Assembly: GCA_033026295.1 (NCBI GenBank)
Contig: CM065171.1
Coordinates: 1,364,001-1,428,000, forward strand
Direction: 5' to 3'
Length of the DNA: 64,000 nt
Source of the DNA: Channa striata
Taxonomy: Eukaryota > Chordata > Actinopteri > Anabantiformes > Channidae
This document shows positions 38,261 through 50,160 of the stretch, piece by piece. The notes under the pieces are model-generated. The model did no database searches, was not told the origin of the DNA, and saw only the letters and a program-made list of their open reading frames with translations. Made by a program: the position numbers and the translations under genes. Position 1 is the first letter of the stretch. Each line of letters opens with the position of its first letter.

Positions 38261-40350
38261 TATTGCCTGTATTGTGTGTTGGTCAGTCCAGTAAGTGCGG
38301 TCAAACAAACCTTGTTCATGTTGGCACTGAGAAACCACCAGCTGTACTGGGGCTTGGCAAATTCAAAGACATTTAGGAACTCTGAGCGCTGAATTTTTAA
38401 TTGTGTGTATGTATATTTTGGACCTTGTAAATATATTTTTGAGTCTGTGCTGATGTCAGAAAACCCCAAATAAATTAAACCCCATGGACCAAATTCTTGT
38501 TTTATTTCTTTTATTAAATATGTATGTTGTTGTCTCAGCCAAAAACCGTTGAGCAAAAGAAATATTGCTGTGACAGTCATGTCCATGATGACTGCATGCA
38601 AACCTGCCATTGCACTAATATGTTAAAGCCTTGTTTGAGAAGAGTGGCACATTCACATGCAGTACTGGCAGTCTGGAGTTGCAGCCCCTGCCTGTTCTCA
38701 TTCCTAAGGCCACGTTGTCGGACCCTTTGGTATTACATATTGACACTGAAGGCACCCTTTGAATCAGTATGAGACACACAGGCCTGTCAGTCAAATACAA
38801 CAGAACCCCCAGGGCTTTAATATTTGATACCTAAACCAATGAAGTGCTGTAAAAAGGGATGAATCTGCTTAGGTAGGTGTTCGAGATGGTCGAAAACACA
38901 CAAGACCTACCCACAGGAGGCCGAGGTTGAACTTCAGCGTGTAAAGTCACCCAAACTATGATGTTTCCAGAACTGTTACACGGCATTTCGTGAGGAGAGG
39001 TCCGACAAGCTGGCACCATTCTTTCTGCATCAATCAGTGATGTCAGCATTACCTGTGGCCTGCTTGTGAGATGCCCAAGGACAGAAATAGTGCCAATATC
39101 TGATGCCTTGGGTAGCGTCTCTACCGTCTTTATCTGCTGTGGGATATGAACGTGTTGTCTCTGATTTATTAGACAGGCAAGGCTAAGGAAATATCAATTC
39201 ATCAGGCATGTATTCATTCATTCAGACATCCATCTATTTACTGACTCATTGATTTATTTATTAACTGCTCAAATTCTCATTTTCCTTCATTAATCCCCAG
39301 TTGCATCATTGATTTTACTCTTTGTCTGGGATTCATGAAACATGTACAAGTGCAAATCCTATTAGGTTGTTCCACACTCAATCTCACGCGGAGTTTCAGA
39401 GCCGGTAAACAGACTTGCATCACTTTGTTTGGTCGAAGGAGCTTACGCAGAGTGAAAACAGCCAACGGCATTAATCTCAGCTTGTGTACTGATATGGGAG
39501 TGTGTCTGATGGGATTAGAAACAGCCGTACTTCTTATGTGTATGAGACTGTTGAATGAAGGAAACAACTAGTACTTCTAAAGTCTGTTAAATGTATTCTC
39601 GAATGCGTGCTGCACTGTAGGTGTGTGCATTCTGTGCGTATGGATTCATTTGGATCCATACAGTTACTGCAGCATATCCTAAAACCCACGCACACGGAAG
39701 GATTCTGTTCTCAGTGCCCTTGGCAGGAGTCTGCAATCAAACCATTTTTCAGTCTCCAAAGTTAGAAGGTTTATTTGAAACTAATACACATTAGCAGCTG
39801 ATGTTTACAGGTACCAGCTCTGGGGAACAGACTAGAACAATGTCCAAATGGGGCAAAGTGCAATGACAAATTTCGGGTTGAGGCTGTGGATTCTACTTGT
39901 GGCATCCTTCACCACAAACAATGTCTTTTTCAAACATAACGAAATGCACGTCGTTGCTGGACAAGCATCCAGCAATGCAAGCTGAATGCTTGACCACAGT
40001 AAAGGCGCTGCTGTTTCCTGGCCTGTCAGGGGCCAGTGAGTCACAAAAACTGGCCCATGTTCGTGTTTTATTCTCGTCTGGCCTGCAGAGAGAGGAATCT
40101 TGAGTAAAGATGAGTATGAGAACTCTTACAGGACCAAAAGGCAGCATAAAGGGACGGACAGCTGTCTCAACTTGGTTTTCATCATACCTTCGAGTGTCGT
40201 CAGGTAAATTACATGTGTGTTTGTCAGACTTGAGTTGGGTTGAACTGAAGTGTTTTATAAAAGCAACTGTGCTAACATTTATCCTGTGATAAATGACTAC
40301 GTCACCAGCGAGATCCGTCAAAAACATACTAAACACTCGTTTAACATACG

Positions 40351-40377
40351 CACACACACACACACACACACACACAC
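40351..40377. repeat. (CA)n microsatellite
   Basis: About 13 CA units. The 206-codon minus frame at 39893-40513 crosses it and is not a gene. Confidence 0.95.
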
Positions 40378-40634
40378 TTCCAGTGCTAACTGACAGCTTG
40401 TTTTCTCCCTTAAGCTTTACACTTTTCACGGGTGCCACACCAACACTGCAGACAGAAAAAGTCTGGAACGATTTGGACATGGTCAGTGTAAATATTGTGC
40501 ATATCAAGGACAAATATGCATTTTTTAATGTATATTTGCCACAGCAAAATAGAAGAAAATCCTAGTTCTCATCCTCCTCCTTTCACTTCATTCTTCTGTG
40601 AACTGATACGCAGCATCAAATAATGGAGCCTTAC

Positions 40635-40736
40635 AGTTTGAACATTCCACTGTCTGTTCTGCTCCAGCCAGGTGTCATCCTCAGGCTTGCTGAGGCCATC
40701 AGCTGCGTCAGGTGAACTCAAGAATTTTGTCCTCAC
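40635..40736 (-). CDS. adamtsl3: Candidate ADAMTSL3 exon: N-terminal acidic linker
   Basis: Bounded by a pyrimidine-rich acceptor ending GTCTCACAG and by a donor ACT/gtaagg, this 102-base interval is open in phase 0. It encodes 34 residues running from VRTKFLSSPDAADGL through EDDTWLEQ to NVQT. Spliced to the next exon it gives QT-ASRMTRSDED, close to the QTSRNTRSDED that I recall in human ADAMTSL3. The order KF, SSP, EDDT, EQ, QT also parallels human EF, LSP, EDT, EQ, QT. ADAMTSL1 has a shorter N-terminus here. The segment is poorly conserved, so this is an inference from splice-site quality, exact phase match and weak similarity. Alternatively, ACAGGTGAGG is itself a donor-like sequence and the whole interval is intronic. 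Confidence 0.45.
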
Positions 40737-43700
40737 CTGTGAGACAGACTGACAGTTCATACAACTTACAAAAACAAGAATGTCATGATGGATTGAAGGA
40801 ATCTGGTTTCATTACTGGTACAATTCCCCTGTTTTTCTTGCAGTGCAGATATAAAACTGGCCGCTGCTGGACTTTGACCTGTTAGCTCTGTCTCATTCTT
40901 ATTGTGGGCAGGTTAGACTGTGGACTCATTAGAAACAATTAAGCTCATTCCACGGCTGATTGCAGCGGAGCCCTCACACCAGGAGCCCGAGCCTGAAAAC
41001 GCCATGACAACTGTGAAAAAACCCACCGTGCCCTGCTGAATTACATAGTGCAGCCTTCCTCCACGACCCTCAGCTGTTTATCATGCTTGCGAGAGCTGAA
41101 CGCAGTGCGACTGTTCCCTCACCACACTTCACATGAGACTTGTCAGTGACATCATGTGTAGCAACAGGACAAATAATAACAACCTATAAAAGAGAGACGC
41201 TGTATTGAATCACAGTGATGGAAGTGTCAAACAGCTGTTTTAGGTTGGCCAAGTGAAAAATCACCTCTATCTTTCTTCTTTGTTTCTCGTGTGTGTGTAT
41301 GTGTGTGTAACACTTAGCCTCCTTTGGGCTTATGTAATAAGGAAATTTACACCTAATGCAAAGATTTTACAGAGGATATTTTTTCAGGACCAGAAACAAC
41401 ACGACAGCACAGGTCCCTTAGAAATTCTCTGACTGATTAGAAGGGTGAGCCTCGCTCGAAAACCCTCGGAAGCCAATTACTCTGCATTGCTTTGGGATTT
41501 CACGGGCAGATGTCGACAGCACCTATTCACACAGTGTAGCCTCAAGCTTTACGTAACTTAACATTTTTGGTCCTTTTACCTCAGTCAGAGTAACCAAACA
41601 TCTTAATAATACAGTAACACTAAGTAATAAGTAAATGAAGTACCAAAAATCTGTGGCATCCATTAGAATCCTTGGTTTACTACAACAATCCTTGGTTTGC
41701 CAGTTCTGTTGAAGGGAAGAGATAGTACAGCTGGCTTTCAACACCACAGCCCTTGTAGTCAGTGACAAAAGTGTTTATTCATACACGCAACTGTGAACCT
41801 GAAACCACAAAGCTATTCACTTACAGAAAATATGTTTTAATATACACAAGATATTCTTCGCGTGTTTTCTAAAAACCCAGATTGTGTTTGGCATCTTGGG
41901 TTGCATTCTTAAAAACTGGCGTTCACTGACTTTCATCCACAGCCATCTGAGGGCTGCAGAAAAATTCATAGAAAAGCCGCATTTCTGCATGGTTCCTCAA
42001 CTGACTCTTTGTTTCCTCCACTCTATGAAACTCTTACTGATCTGTTAAAGACGTCACAGGTAAAAGTCAATCAGCAGCAATATTAATAATTCCTGGTGTG
42101 TCGAATGTCCATGTGTGTCGATGGCCGACCCCTGTCCACTCCAACATTTATACCACCTGTTGCTGATCGGTGTTTATTTGCTCCACCTTCTCCATCGTTT
42201 GTGTGATGACCTTCTGATGACATACACAATATTCAGAAGAGCTGGACCTTGGGTCTGGCTGGTTTAATTGGTTTTATACTGCAGCGTAGTTTAGGAGCTT
42301 TGTCTCTTCCCAACTAATGTCCTGTTCGAATACACTATTTAAAGTGTGTGTGTGTTATGTCATTATCTGTTCTCTGGCACTCACCTTTGGTGATTAACAC
42401 CTTAAACAGTTCTTCATGCCTGAAAACTCTCTAGCTACTAATCTGTGCATCGATATACTGCACCGGGGTCAGCATGCAGGTACCTGAGCAGGCTGATGGA
42501 TTGCTGAGCTGCTTCCAGCTGTTTTTATGAAAGCACCAAGCTCATTACCGGGATGACAGGTGCTACAGGGCCTCAGGATTCACACACGGACACTCACACT
42601 CGGCCCTAGTTCCTCAGCTGCATCACTGCTAAGGTAAGCACTGACAGCTGTGGTCTGCCTCATTATGGTTTTTCTAGCCAGGTAGACATGTGCATCTCTA
42701 TGGCACAAAGATATTTTTTTTTGCAAAAAAGTATTTTTTAGGCTGTTACCAGTAAAACCAGAAAAATCTCGTACTTTTACCTTAAACAGGTAATTAGGCA
42801 CTTTCCACAAACACTGTAATTAATTTTTTGGTTTTGGGCTGGGCTCTACGAGGAACTGAGAGCTTAGAGTCATCACAGGGATTTGTGGTTTTATAAAAGG
42901 AGCCATCTTTTTGAATCCTCTCCCTCTTCCTGATCTAAGGGTTCGGCCAGTTTGTTTTATCCCCAAAGGAAATAGACAGTATTAGCCACAAGGAGTGAAC
43001 TCTGACTCTAAGACGAACAGCACATTCCATGCAAATGTCAACAGTAGTGTCACCCACAGGAAACACTATTAAATTAAATTCACACTAAACCATAAAAATG
43101 CCTCCTGTAGATAAATTGATATACATATTAGAATGCTTTTCAAATTTCTGTCTATTTACTGGTTTGGTTTTAGTTTTGCTGCTTTAATACATATTGATAT
43201 ATGTTAGCTTCATGTACTATGTTTGGAAGAAACTCTTTCGCCATGTGGACAGAGGCTCATCGGGTCGCTTTAAAGTTTGCTGCCAAGATGAAACGCTTCA
43301 GCAAGAACATCGGTCCATGAAGCGCACAGGGGCAAAAGCAACAGCCGAGAGACAATTTTAAAAGGAACGTTTAACCAGGTCTTGCACTAATCTAAGCAGT
43401 AAAGACTCCACTGCTCGACATCAATAGGAAGTTCACAGTGAGCTAAAGCAGCTCCTGAAGTCACACGTGAGTAGCCGACATGCTGAGAAAAGAAGAGGAG
43501 GTTTCACTGGAAAAGACTTGGGGTTGTGAAGGCATCCGGCATTGGATTCATCATCAGAGGAACATATGATGTGCCTCTGATTCAAACCTCAAACTATAGC
43601 CACCATCTTTGGGAAAGACCCAACATGTCCTTCTGCAGTAAATCTGCAAAGTTGTTGTTTTTTGCCTTTGAAGTAGCAGTCAAGTCAAAAAGGACAGAGA

Positions 43701-44541
43701 TGAATTTTTAACTAATAGGAGCTGCAAGCATCACATTTACATTAAAAATGAAAGCAAGTGAGTGGGAAAAAGGCATCAGTGATCAGGCACAAGGAAGTTT
43801 GACTAAGATAAGCTAGAGTTTGGAAACTGTGAGGGGACAAGTCGGAGATATTCAGCTCAGCTCTGCAAGACATGAATTATTATTTTGTTCCAACATCCAA
43901 AGATCTGTTTAGCTTGAAGCATTGACTGCACTGTGTAAAGATGTGCTGGATGATGCATATTAAAGGAGACGGATTAGATACACCGAGCTAATAGCAATGG
44001 GTGAATAATAAGACGAGAGAGCCGGGGTGTGCTCTGTGGAAGCTAGGCTGCACTCACGTCTCCCTTATATCCACTAGTACAATGGCTTTGGTTCACTTCA
44101 TCACATCTATTAATAACATAGACCTTGAAATACAAAATCACTATAAAAATACAACGATCAGCCCAAAAATTAATGCTGTGGTCTTAATAAAGTCATGGAG
44201 GCAAAGGGTAGCATGGTCATTCTGAGTCGGATTTAAACAATACGGATTATGCTAATGTACCACAACTACAAAAAATAAGGGTCAGAGGTCACTGTTGGTA
44301 GAGCGGATTTTACATCAGCAGTTAATAGTTCAGTACATTTCTATATGAAAAAGCTTTTAATGTTGTGGCTGATCACTGAATATACAGTAGAGCTGGAGTT
44401 TTATTCCTCATTTCACCTTCCTTTTCCCTGCATACACACAAAACCCAGTACAGCTCTCAAAAGCTTTGACACCTTTTGTCTGTACCACAAAACTGCAACC
44501 AGCCCCTATTTCTGTACCTGCGCTATGAGTCTGTGTGCGTG

Positions 44542-44581
<40 letters not shown>
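44542..44581. repeat. (CA)n microsatellite
   Basis: A perfect run of about 20 CA units. Confidence 0.97.
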
Positions 44582-44583
<2 letters not shown>

Positions 44584-44924
44584 TTCATGGCAGATCCTTT
44601 TCCAAAATGTGTCAGCCTCTCTAGCACAAGGCAGTGGACAGCTTTTCAGTCGAGCACACATTTCTACGCTAAAATTAATGTCACACAGGCCGTCTTTCTT
44701 CTCACCAGGCTGTTTTTTCTTAATTTTCATTTTGCAAAGCACTATTCAGATATCAACAACCTGCAAAAGAGTAATTTTGCTCTTCATTGACTTTTAATTA
44801 TATTTCAGCCCCTAAGCAGCAAACAATCTGTTCGTACCTGCCTGAGGAGATCAGCATATTTATATCATGAGTGGGATGGTTCAAGAAAATGAATCTGACC
44901 TGTTTAAGTCAGCGGTCTTTTTTG

Positions 44925-44988
44925 TGTTATATATATATACATATATATACATATATATACACACACATATGTGTGTGTATATATATAT
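44925..44988. repeat. (AT)n/(CA)n compound microsatellite
   Basis: TATATATATACATATATAT blocks with an ACACACATATGTGTGTGT palindromic core. It abuts the LINE end at 44989. Confidence 0.95.
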
Positions 44989-45028
44989 ACAAGACTGCTC
45001 CAAAGAAGAAAGGGGCGAGTGGGGAATT
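44989..45028 (+). mobile_element. LINE 3'-end fragment (plus orientation)
   Basis: CAAGACTGCTCCAAAGAAGA followed by AAGGGGCGAGTGGGGAATTA is the reverse complement, with few differences, of 45093-45130, and the same family end occurs at about 51882-51925 and 53395-53436. It is only the last 40 bases of the element. Confidence 0.7.
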
Positions 45029-45092
45029 ATGTGTGTGTACAAAACACACACACATACATACATACATATACATATACATATATATATATATT
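45029..45092. repeat. (CA)n/(AT)n spacer between two inverted LINE ends
   Basis: TGTGTGTACAAAACACACAC, then CATACATA and TATATATA units. Confidence 0.95.
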
Positions 45093-45230
45093 AATTCCCC
45101 ACTTGCCCCTTTCTTTGGAGAAGTCTTGTTCCACCAAGCTCAGGTCCTCTACCAGAGGCCTGGGAGCTTGAGGGTCCCGCAGTATTTCAGCTGTTCTGGA
45201 CAGAGATCTCCGGTGTCAGAGGCGAACCTT
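45093..45230 (-). mobile_element. LINE 3' fragment, R2-annotated fish family (minus orientation)
   Basis: The minus strand reads a TPEISVQNS motif, a degraded TAEILRDP block, then AAGCTCCCAGGCCTCTGGTA, the end of the coding part in this family. A short tail ending GGGGCAAGTGGGGAATTA follows. It is 5' truncated. The same coding end is recognisable near 51950-52050 (minus) and 53330-53370 (plus). Confidence 0.7.
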
Positions 45231-45258
45231 GTACACAGTAACACATTACAAGGTTCGC
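45222..45258. repeat. Perfect 12-base inverted repeat (hairpin)
   Basis: GCGAACCTTGTA at 45222-45233 is the exact reverse complement of TACAAGGTTCGC at 45247-45258, with a 13-base loop. It lies at the 5' truncation point of the LINE fragment. Function unknown. Confidence 0.85.
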
Positions 45259-45769
45259 GTCAGGTGTTGGGGAACCAGGGCAACCTGATGAGAAGTGGGC
45301 TACTAGAACAATGCTGTTGGAATGCTACTACATCTTTACACAGCACACACTGTGCGAAGATAAAGGCGTGTAAAGCCCACCACATCCCACGACCAAATCC
45401 CAATCATAAATGGCCGTACCGTTGTTACGTGTGTGCCGGCCTGAACTTTTCACTTACACAGTAATTACTTTTTGATTTGATAGAATATGGCTTTGAACAT
45501 TAAGTGTCCAACAAGCACCCAGCTCACCGCATGGAATCATAACTTTTTCCCGACAGGTTTATATTGGGGAAGACGTCAGCACAGCAATATTTTTACACTG
45601 TGATGTGAGCAGATATATTACAAACGGTGCATATTTCACGTGAAGGCAGCAGCCTGACTGCCCAAATTAGCTTGCGGACATTGCTGTGTTTGAGACTTTG
45701 AGAACATGAAGTACTAAAAACGTTTTGCCTAATTCAAACTAATTGTAAGAGCTGTGACCGTTCTGTTCA

Positions 45770-46100
45770 GTTTCTGCTGTTTAGTCTGTTCCTCTTCCTC
45801 CTGCCGGGTTCCCATCACACCACCAGATGGCCTCAGATCCCTCCCCCTCCCTGCCTCACCTGCACACACACACTGACACACACACCTGCCCTGGTCCTCA
45901 TCCATCAGTATATATACCGCCCCATTTTGTTGCTTGCCAGCTAATTTCTCATGCTTTCTTGGTCATAGTGGCCAAGCCATAGCAGTAGTTTTCTGTCTTT
46001 TCGAGCGGCTCCGCTGGTTAAAAATCTTCTGCCTTATTCTTTTTGACTTGACCTGTTTGTCTGCTCCCCTGGACTGTTGCCTGACGCAGTGTCTAAACAG
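45770..46100 (+). mobile_element. Possible LTR-promoter fragment
   Basis: A CA/CT-rich segment (CACACACTGACACACACACC, TGCCCTGGTCCTCATCCATC) leads to AGTATATATACCGCCCC and then GCTTGCCAGC and a TTTCTTGGTCATAG stretch. The arrangement (C-rich U3, then ATCAGTATATATACC as TATA box, then a pyrimidine-rich R region) resembles LTRs of fish gypsy elements. No LTR ends or pol sequence were found. Confidence 0.3.
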
Positions 46101-47459
46101 AAAGCGTAGTGTGTACAGCGCGGGATGGGACGGAAATGTTGTGTTTACATCACGCCCAGAGAGGAGTATGGAGGAGGCCACAGGAACACTACTACTGTTC
46201 AAAGCACCAGCAAAATCACAACCGTCTTGCCATTAGATGAGTTTGTGTTAGACTGTCTCCTCACCAAAATGTGCTTTAAAACACAAATACTACATGAATG
46301 AAGGAGAAACTATTTGTTTCAGCTGAATACCTTTCACGTGTACTGTTCCCTGTAGAATTACACTGGTTTGGAGACTTTCTGTGGAGAATTTTATGCTCAT
46401 AAACCCAAACATGCATGTACCAGTGACATACACGCCGACATGCCGGCAGTGAAGGCTGATTGCTGCCAATGTGACGCATGTGCCTTTAACATCAGGGTGA
46501 AACGAAATGTCATAAAATGTCCCCAACACCAAAAATACCTTTTCATTTTTTACAATATCTGCACAGGACAGAATGTTTCTTTGCCTAGTCTTGACACCCA
46601 TCCGGACTAGTACATGATGTGATATTAAAAATATTCACACGTGGTCTTATCTCTGCCTCAGACTCAGAGTCCAGTGAGCTGAGTAGAGCTTCACTGAACG
46701 CTTGTTACTGAAATATAAGGGGCTTGTATTTGCTGGTTGTATTCTACCAGAGATGGAAGATTATTCTTTATTATGTCAGGGTGAGGGTAAACTTTAGTTT
46801 CGATCCAACTCACCTAACTCTAGTTCACTCCCACAGCCTCAGAACAGCATCTGTAGTCTTTGGATTATTTGTGTATCTCTCAGATCCAATTGGAAACCAT
46901 CAACACTCTAAGGCAGCTGAGGTCGCAAACAGCAGGAGCCAACTGTTTTTGTTCTTTGACTTTAAAACTCACAAATCCAGGGAATTGTTGTCAGTAAACT
47001 GCACAGCATGACTCATGTTTACCAGCCTTACAACAGAGGATACCAAAGAGATGAGACATGCAGAAGTCCTAATGTGGGTGGATGTCAGTGTAAGGCTCCG
47101 AATTAGATGGGCTGCTCCGGTCCTTTGAGGCTAATAAGAAGCTTTTTATTTCTACATTAAAATCATTTCAGCTGCACTGAATGTATGCGACACATAAAGA
47201 GTGACTCAGATGAACACAGATGCTCGTGAACAGTTGAAGAGGCCCTATAGGCCACCCACTCACCTCCAGTCATCAGTCAGGAGCAGAACATCCCAACATT
47301 CGCTGAGAGTCGTGATTCTCCAGGCACTGCTCCGGGTACGCAGGCCTTGGCCAGTTAAATCCCCGGCCGCTAATTTGTTCCGCAATAATTCTCAAGGCCG
47401 GGGAGCAAATGTAAACTGTATTTGTGAGAAATAGAAAGCTCCCACTGTAAATCATGGCC

Positions 47460-47486
47460 GTGTGTGTGTGTGTGTGTGTGTGTGTG
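47460..47486. repeat. (TG)n microsatellite
   Basis: About 13 TG units. Confidence 0.97.
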
Positions 47487-49999
47487 GCTCCGAAGTTGCC
47501 TCGTGGTGACCATTTGATTCAGCTGCACTCACATTTACTAATACATGGCTGTTTTTGTACTGAATGCAGCATAGTCATAAATCAGCTGTTGATTGTCTTT
47601 TAAGAGATGTCTGCAGGAGCACTGCATGTTTTTATCTTAATTCTTGGTGGAAAAAATAGACTATCGCTCTGCAATTTTCTCTACTTATTGACAGTAGTGT
47701 CAGAGGTTTATCATGTTATCTCAATCCGCCTGTTAGCTGTGTTAGGAATTAACCTGCCCCCTTAATTCTGTTTGCTCATTTTACAAGGTCCACATGATCA
47801 CGGTCCCTCCCTGTTTCACCTTTTCTGTGGCATGAAATATTTAGCTCCAGAAAAATATTCTCATAACAAGGCTGTAAAGGGGTAACTGCAAGAAATGCTT
47901 TTACGTACTGTTGTAATGCTTTTTATTATTCATTACTTATCATGGTCTCAACTAAACTTTTTTATGTATTATGTTTTTTTTTTTAAACCTATAGTCTCTT
48001 TTTAGAAAACATCACATACATGCATGGTTACCCGTGTTGCCATCAGTTATTATGCATATTTAAGGAGACACTTTGCAGTAAATCAGTTTGGTCCAATAAA
48101 TTCTATCACACTATGTTTAAAAAAACAAAACATAAGTAATGAATTATTTATTGTTGTCGTCCAAAAATCAGTAGTGAAGAGACGTCTGGTTCTTTTCACC
48201 CTCTGTGTTCACCTGGTTGAGATCTAAAATGATCTAAACTAGTATTTTAGTACTGCACACATGTTGGACACCTATGCTGTTCTTTGTGTCCCTTCACGAA
48301 AATGAAGAAGAAATAAGTGTCTTCAAAATCTCCAGACAGTAGGCACCATGCAGGTGTAGTAAGAACTGTTCGGACTACAGGATGCCCTGGAAGTATCTGG
48401 GGAACATACAACGCTGCTACCGGCATCACTTCAGATGAATCTGAATGACTTTGTACTGAATGTACTGACGTACACTATTGGAATCTTTGTCATAAACTAA
48501 ACGAAAGCTAAACTTTTCTTGCATTTATATGGTTAACAGTTGTTAAGATGACTCGCAGATACCACGCAGCCTCTGGTAAAGAACAGTAGGTTCAGATACT
48601 GACTGAAGTTTTTAAGTATTACATTGCACAAGCAAATTACAGTTTTATGATTGTGATAATAAGTCCCACTACTCTGGGGCCACTAAAAATGGGGTGTATG
48701 ATTAAAAATGAAGCCAGAATTATGGAAATTGTGCCAATGGACCTAAGTGCATGTAATCTCTTTCTCAGTTTCATAACATTCAACTGCTTTGCACACTACA
48801 GTACCAGGAATAAGAGCCTACTTCCTGTCTGCCTGGCATCTGTCTTAAATATATTTCCAAGTACAACACATCAACCATCAGCATTAACCTAAAAAAGTTA
48901 CGTGGTTCAGTCGAATCCCCCTTTATGATGAGCTCTGCTGTAAGGCTGCTTTTAATTTTTGTCTACTTGAATATGTATGCAGAAACGTTGCACTCCCAGA
49001 CTGGCACCGTTGTCTCAGCATCCACAAAGGGCAGTATAAAGAGCAAAACAAAAGAACTGAAGGGCTACTCTGTTTTTGATTTGAATAATTCTAGTGAGTC
49101 TGGATTTTTCAAAACCCAATTTCTGCCTGCAGCATTTGGCCTTTACACCTTCCTCTTCAGTGAATGATTAGAGTCATGACCGTGGAGGCAATGAGAATAC
49201 ATTTTGTTCTGACAGGGGAACTGAACTTGGCTTTGCCATAACTCTTTTTCCCGCTTTTTTAGAAATTGCTTTGTGTTTTGATGACAGCTTCTCAGACAGA
49301 TGCAGATTGGCAATAAAAATGTTTAAACTACGGAGATATTTAAAAAGGTCCAAACCCGCCTTGTCAAAGTACACTCTGTTTGAAATTGAATACAGTATGG
49401 TATTATATCAAATAAAATATGAAAGCAGATAATTTTATTATAATTTGAATAGCAACATCCTGCATGAAAAAGGCAGTATCTATTCCAACAGAATATCTTT
49501 CTTATATCTGGGTTACTGTTTGACTGATGCTGCTTTGCATTGGTTTATTGTCAGCTGTCTCATTTATGCTCACTACAACCGCTTTCTAATGCATCAGCTG
49601 TACGACCAATTCCTTACATCCCTCTGATTCCTGTGTTACGCAGGCTTTATCAGGTCTCACTGTGCAGGCTTTCTGCAACCTCCTCCTCGCAGGTATTATT
49701 TTGTTTCCAGCTCTAAAAACAATTCATATTTACTTATATCTGATTTTGTCCCATACACCCCAGAGGAGACTATGTTTTTTTCTGTTACTGAACAAACAAG
49801 GATTAGCTAGGATCAAATTCTTTAAGAACTCCCTAAAGGTTTAGCCACATACGCTATAGGCTCAAAACTCTTATTAACTATTGATGAATTAACTTTAATG
49901 TAGTAGATCGTCCTGGTCCAAACAGATTTTACTTTAATTACTATGGGGACAGCCCATCTGACTTCAGTCCGTTAGGGTATCAGTGGTTTGAGGGGTTGA

Positions 50000-50160
50000 C
50001 TCAGAGGTACAAGGTTCTATGTGTATTTGCATGTTCCCTTTGTGCTTGTGTGGGTTTCCTCTGCTACTCCAGTTTCTTCACAGCGTACAAAGACAAGCAG
50101 TTAGGTTAAATGATGAGTCTGAATTGCCTGCAGGTGTGAATTTTTGTCTGTCTCTCTGGA
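50000..50160 (+). mobile_element. Diverged tRNA-derived SINE (GGTTAA family)
   Basis: ATTTGCATGTTCCCTTTGTG, then TGTGTGGGTTTCCTCTGCTA, ACTCCAGTTTCTTCAC, TACAAAGACAAGCAGTTAGG and GAGTCTGAATTGCCTGCAGG follow the same SINE body as 5545-5683 and 13471-13762, with many substitutions. Confidence 0.6.

Larger units (their letters stand above)
31505..40634 (-). other. ADAMTSL3-like intron, if the 40635-40736 exon is real
   Basis: Holds a SINE at 33475-33668, a Tc1-type end at 33984-34060, a Tc1 transposase relic at 37690-38260 and a (CA)n tract at 40351-40377. Stretches 31505-33474, 34061-37689 and 38261-40350 contain no element I can name. The 175-codon plus frame at 34515-35042 has no recognisable domain. 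Confidence 0.5.

Noticed and set aside
39893..40513. 206-codon minus frame
   Set aside because: It reads through a (CA)n tract (CVCVCV) and the rest has no family resemblance.
44871..45464. 197-codon plus frame
   Set aside because: It is made of TA/CA repeat translation joined to antisense LINE tail.
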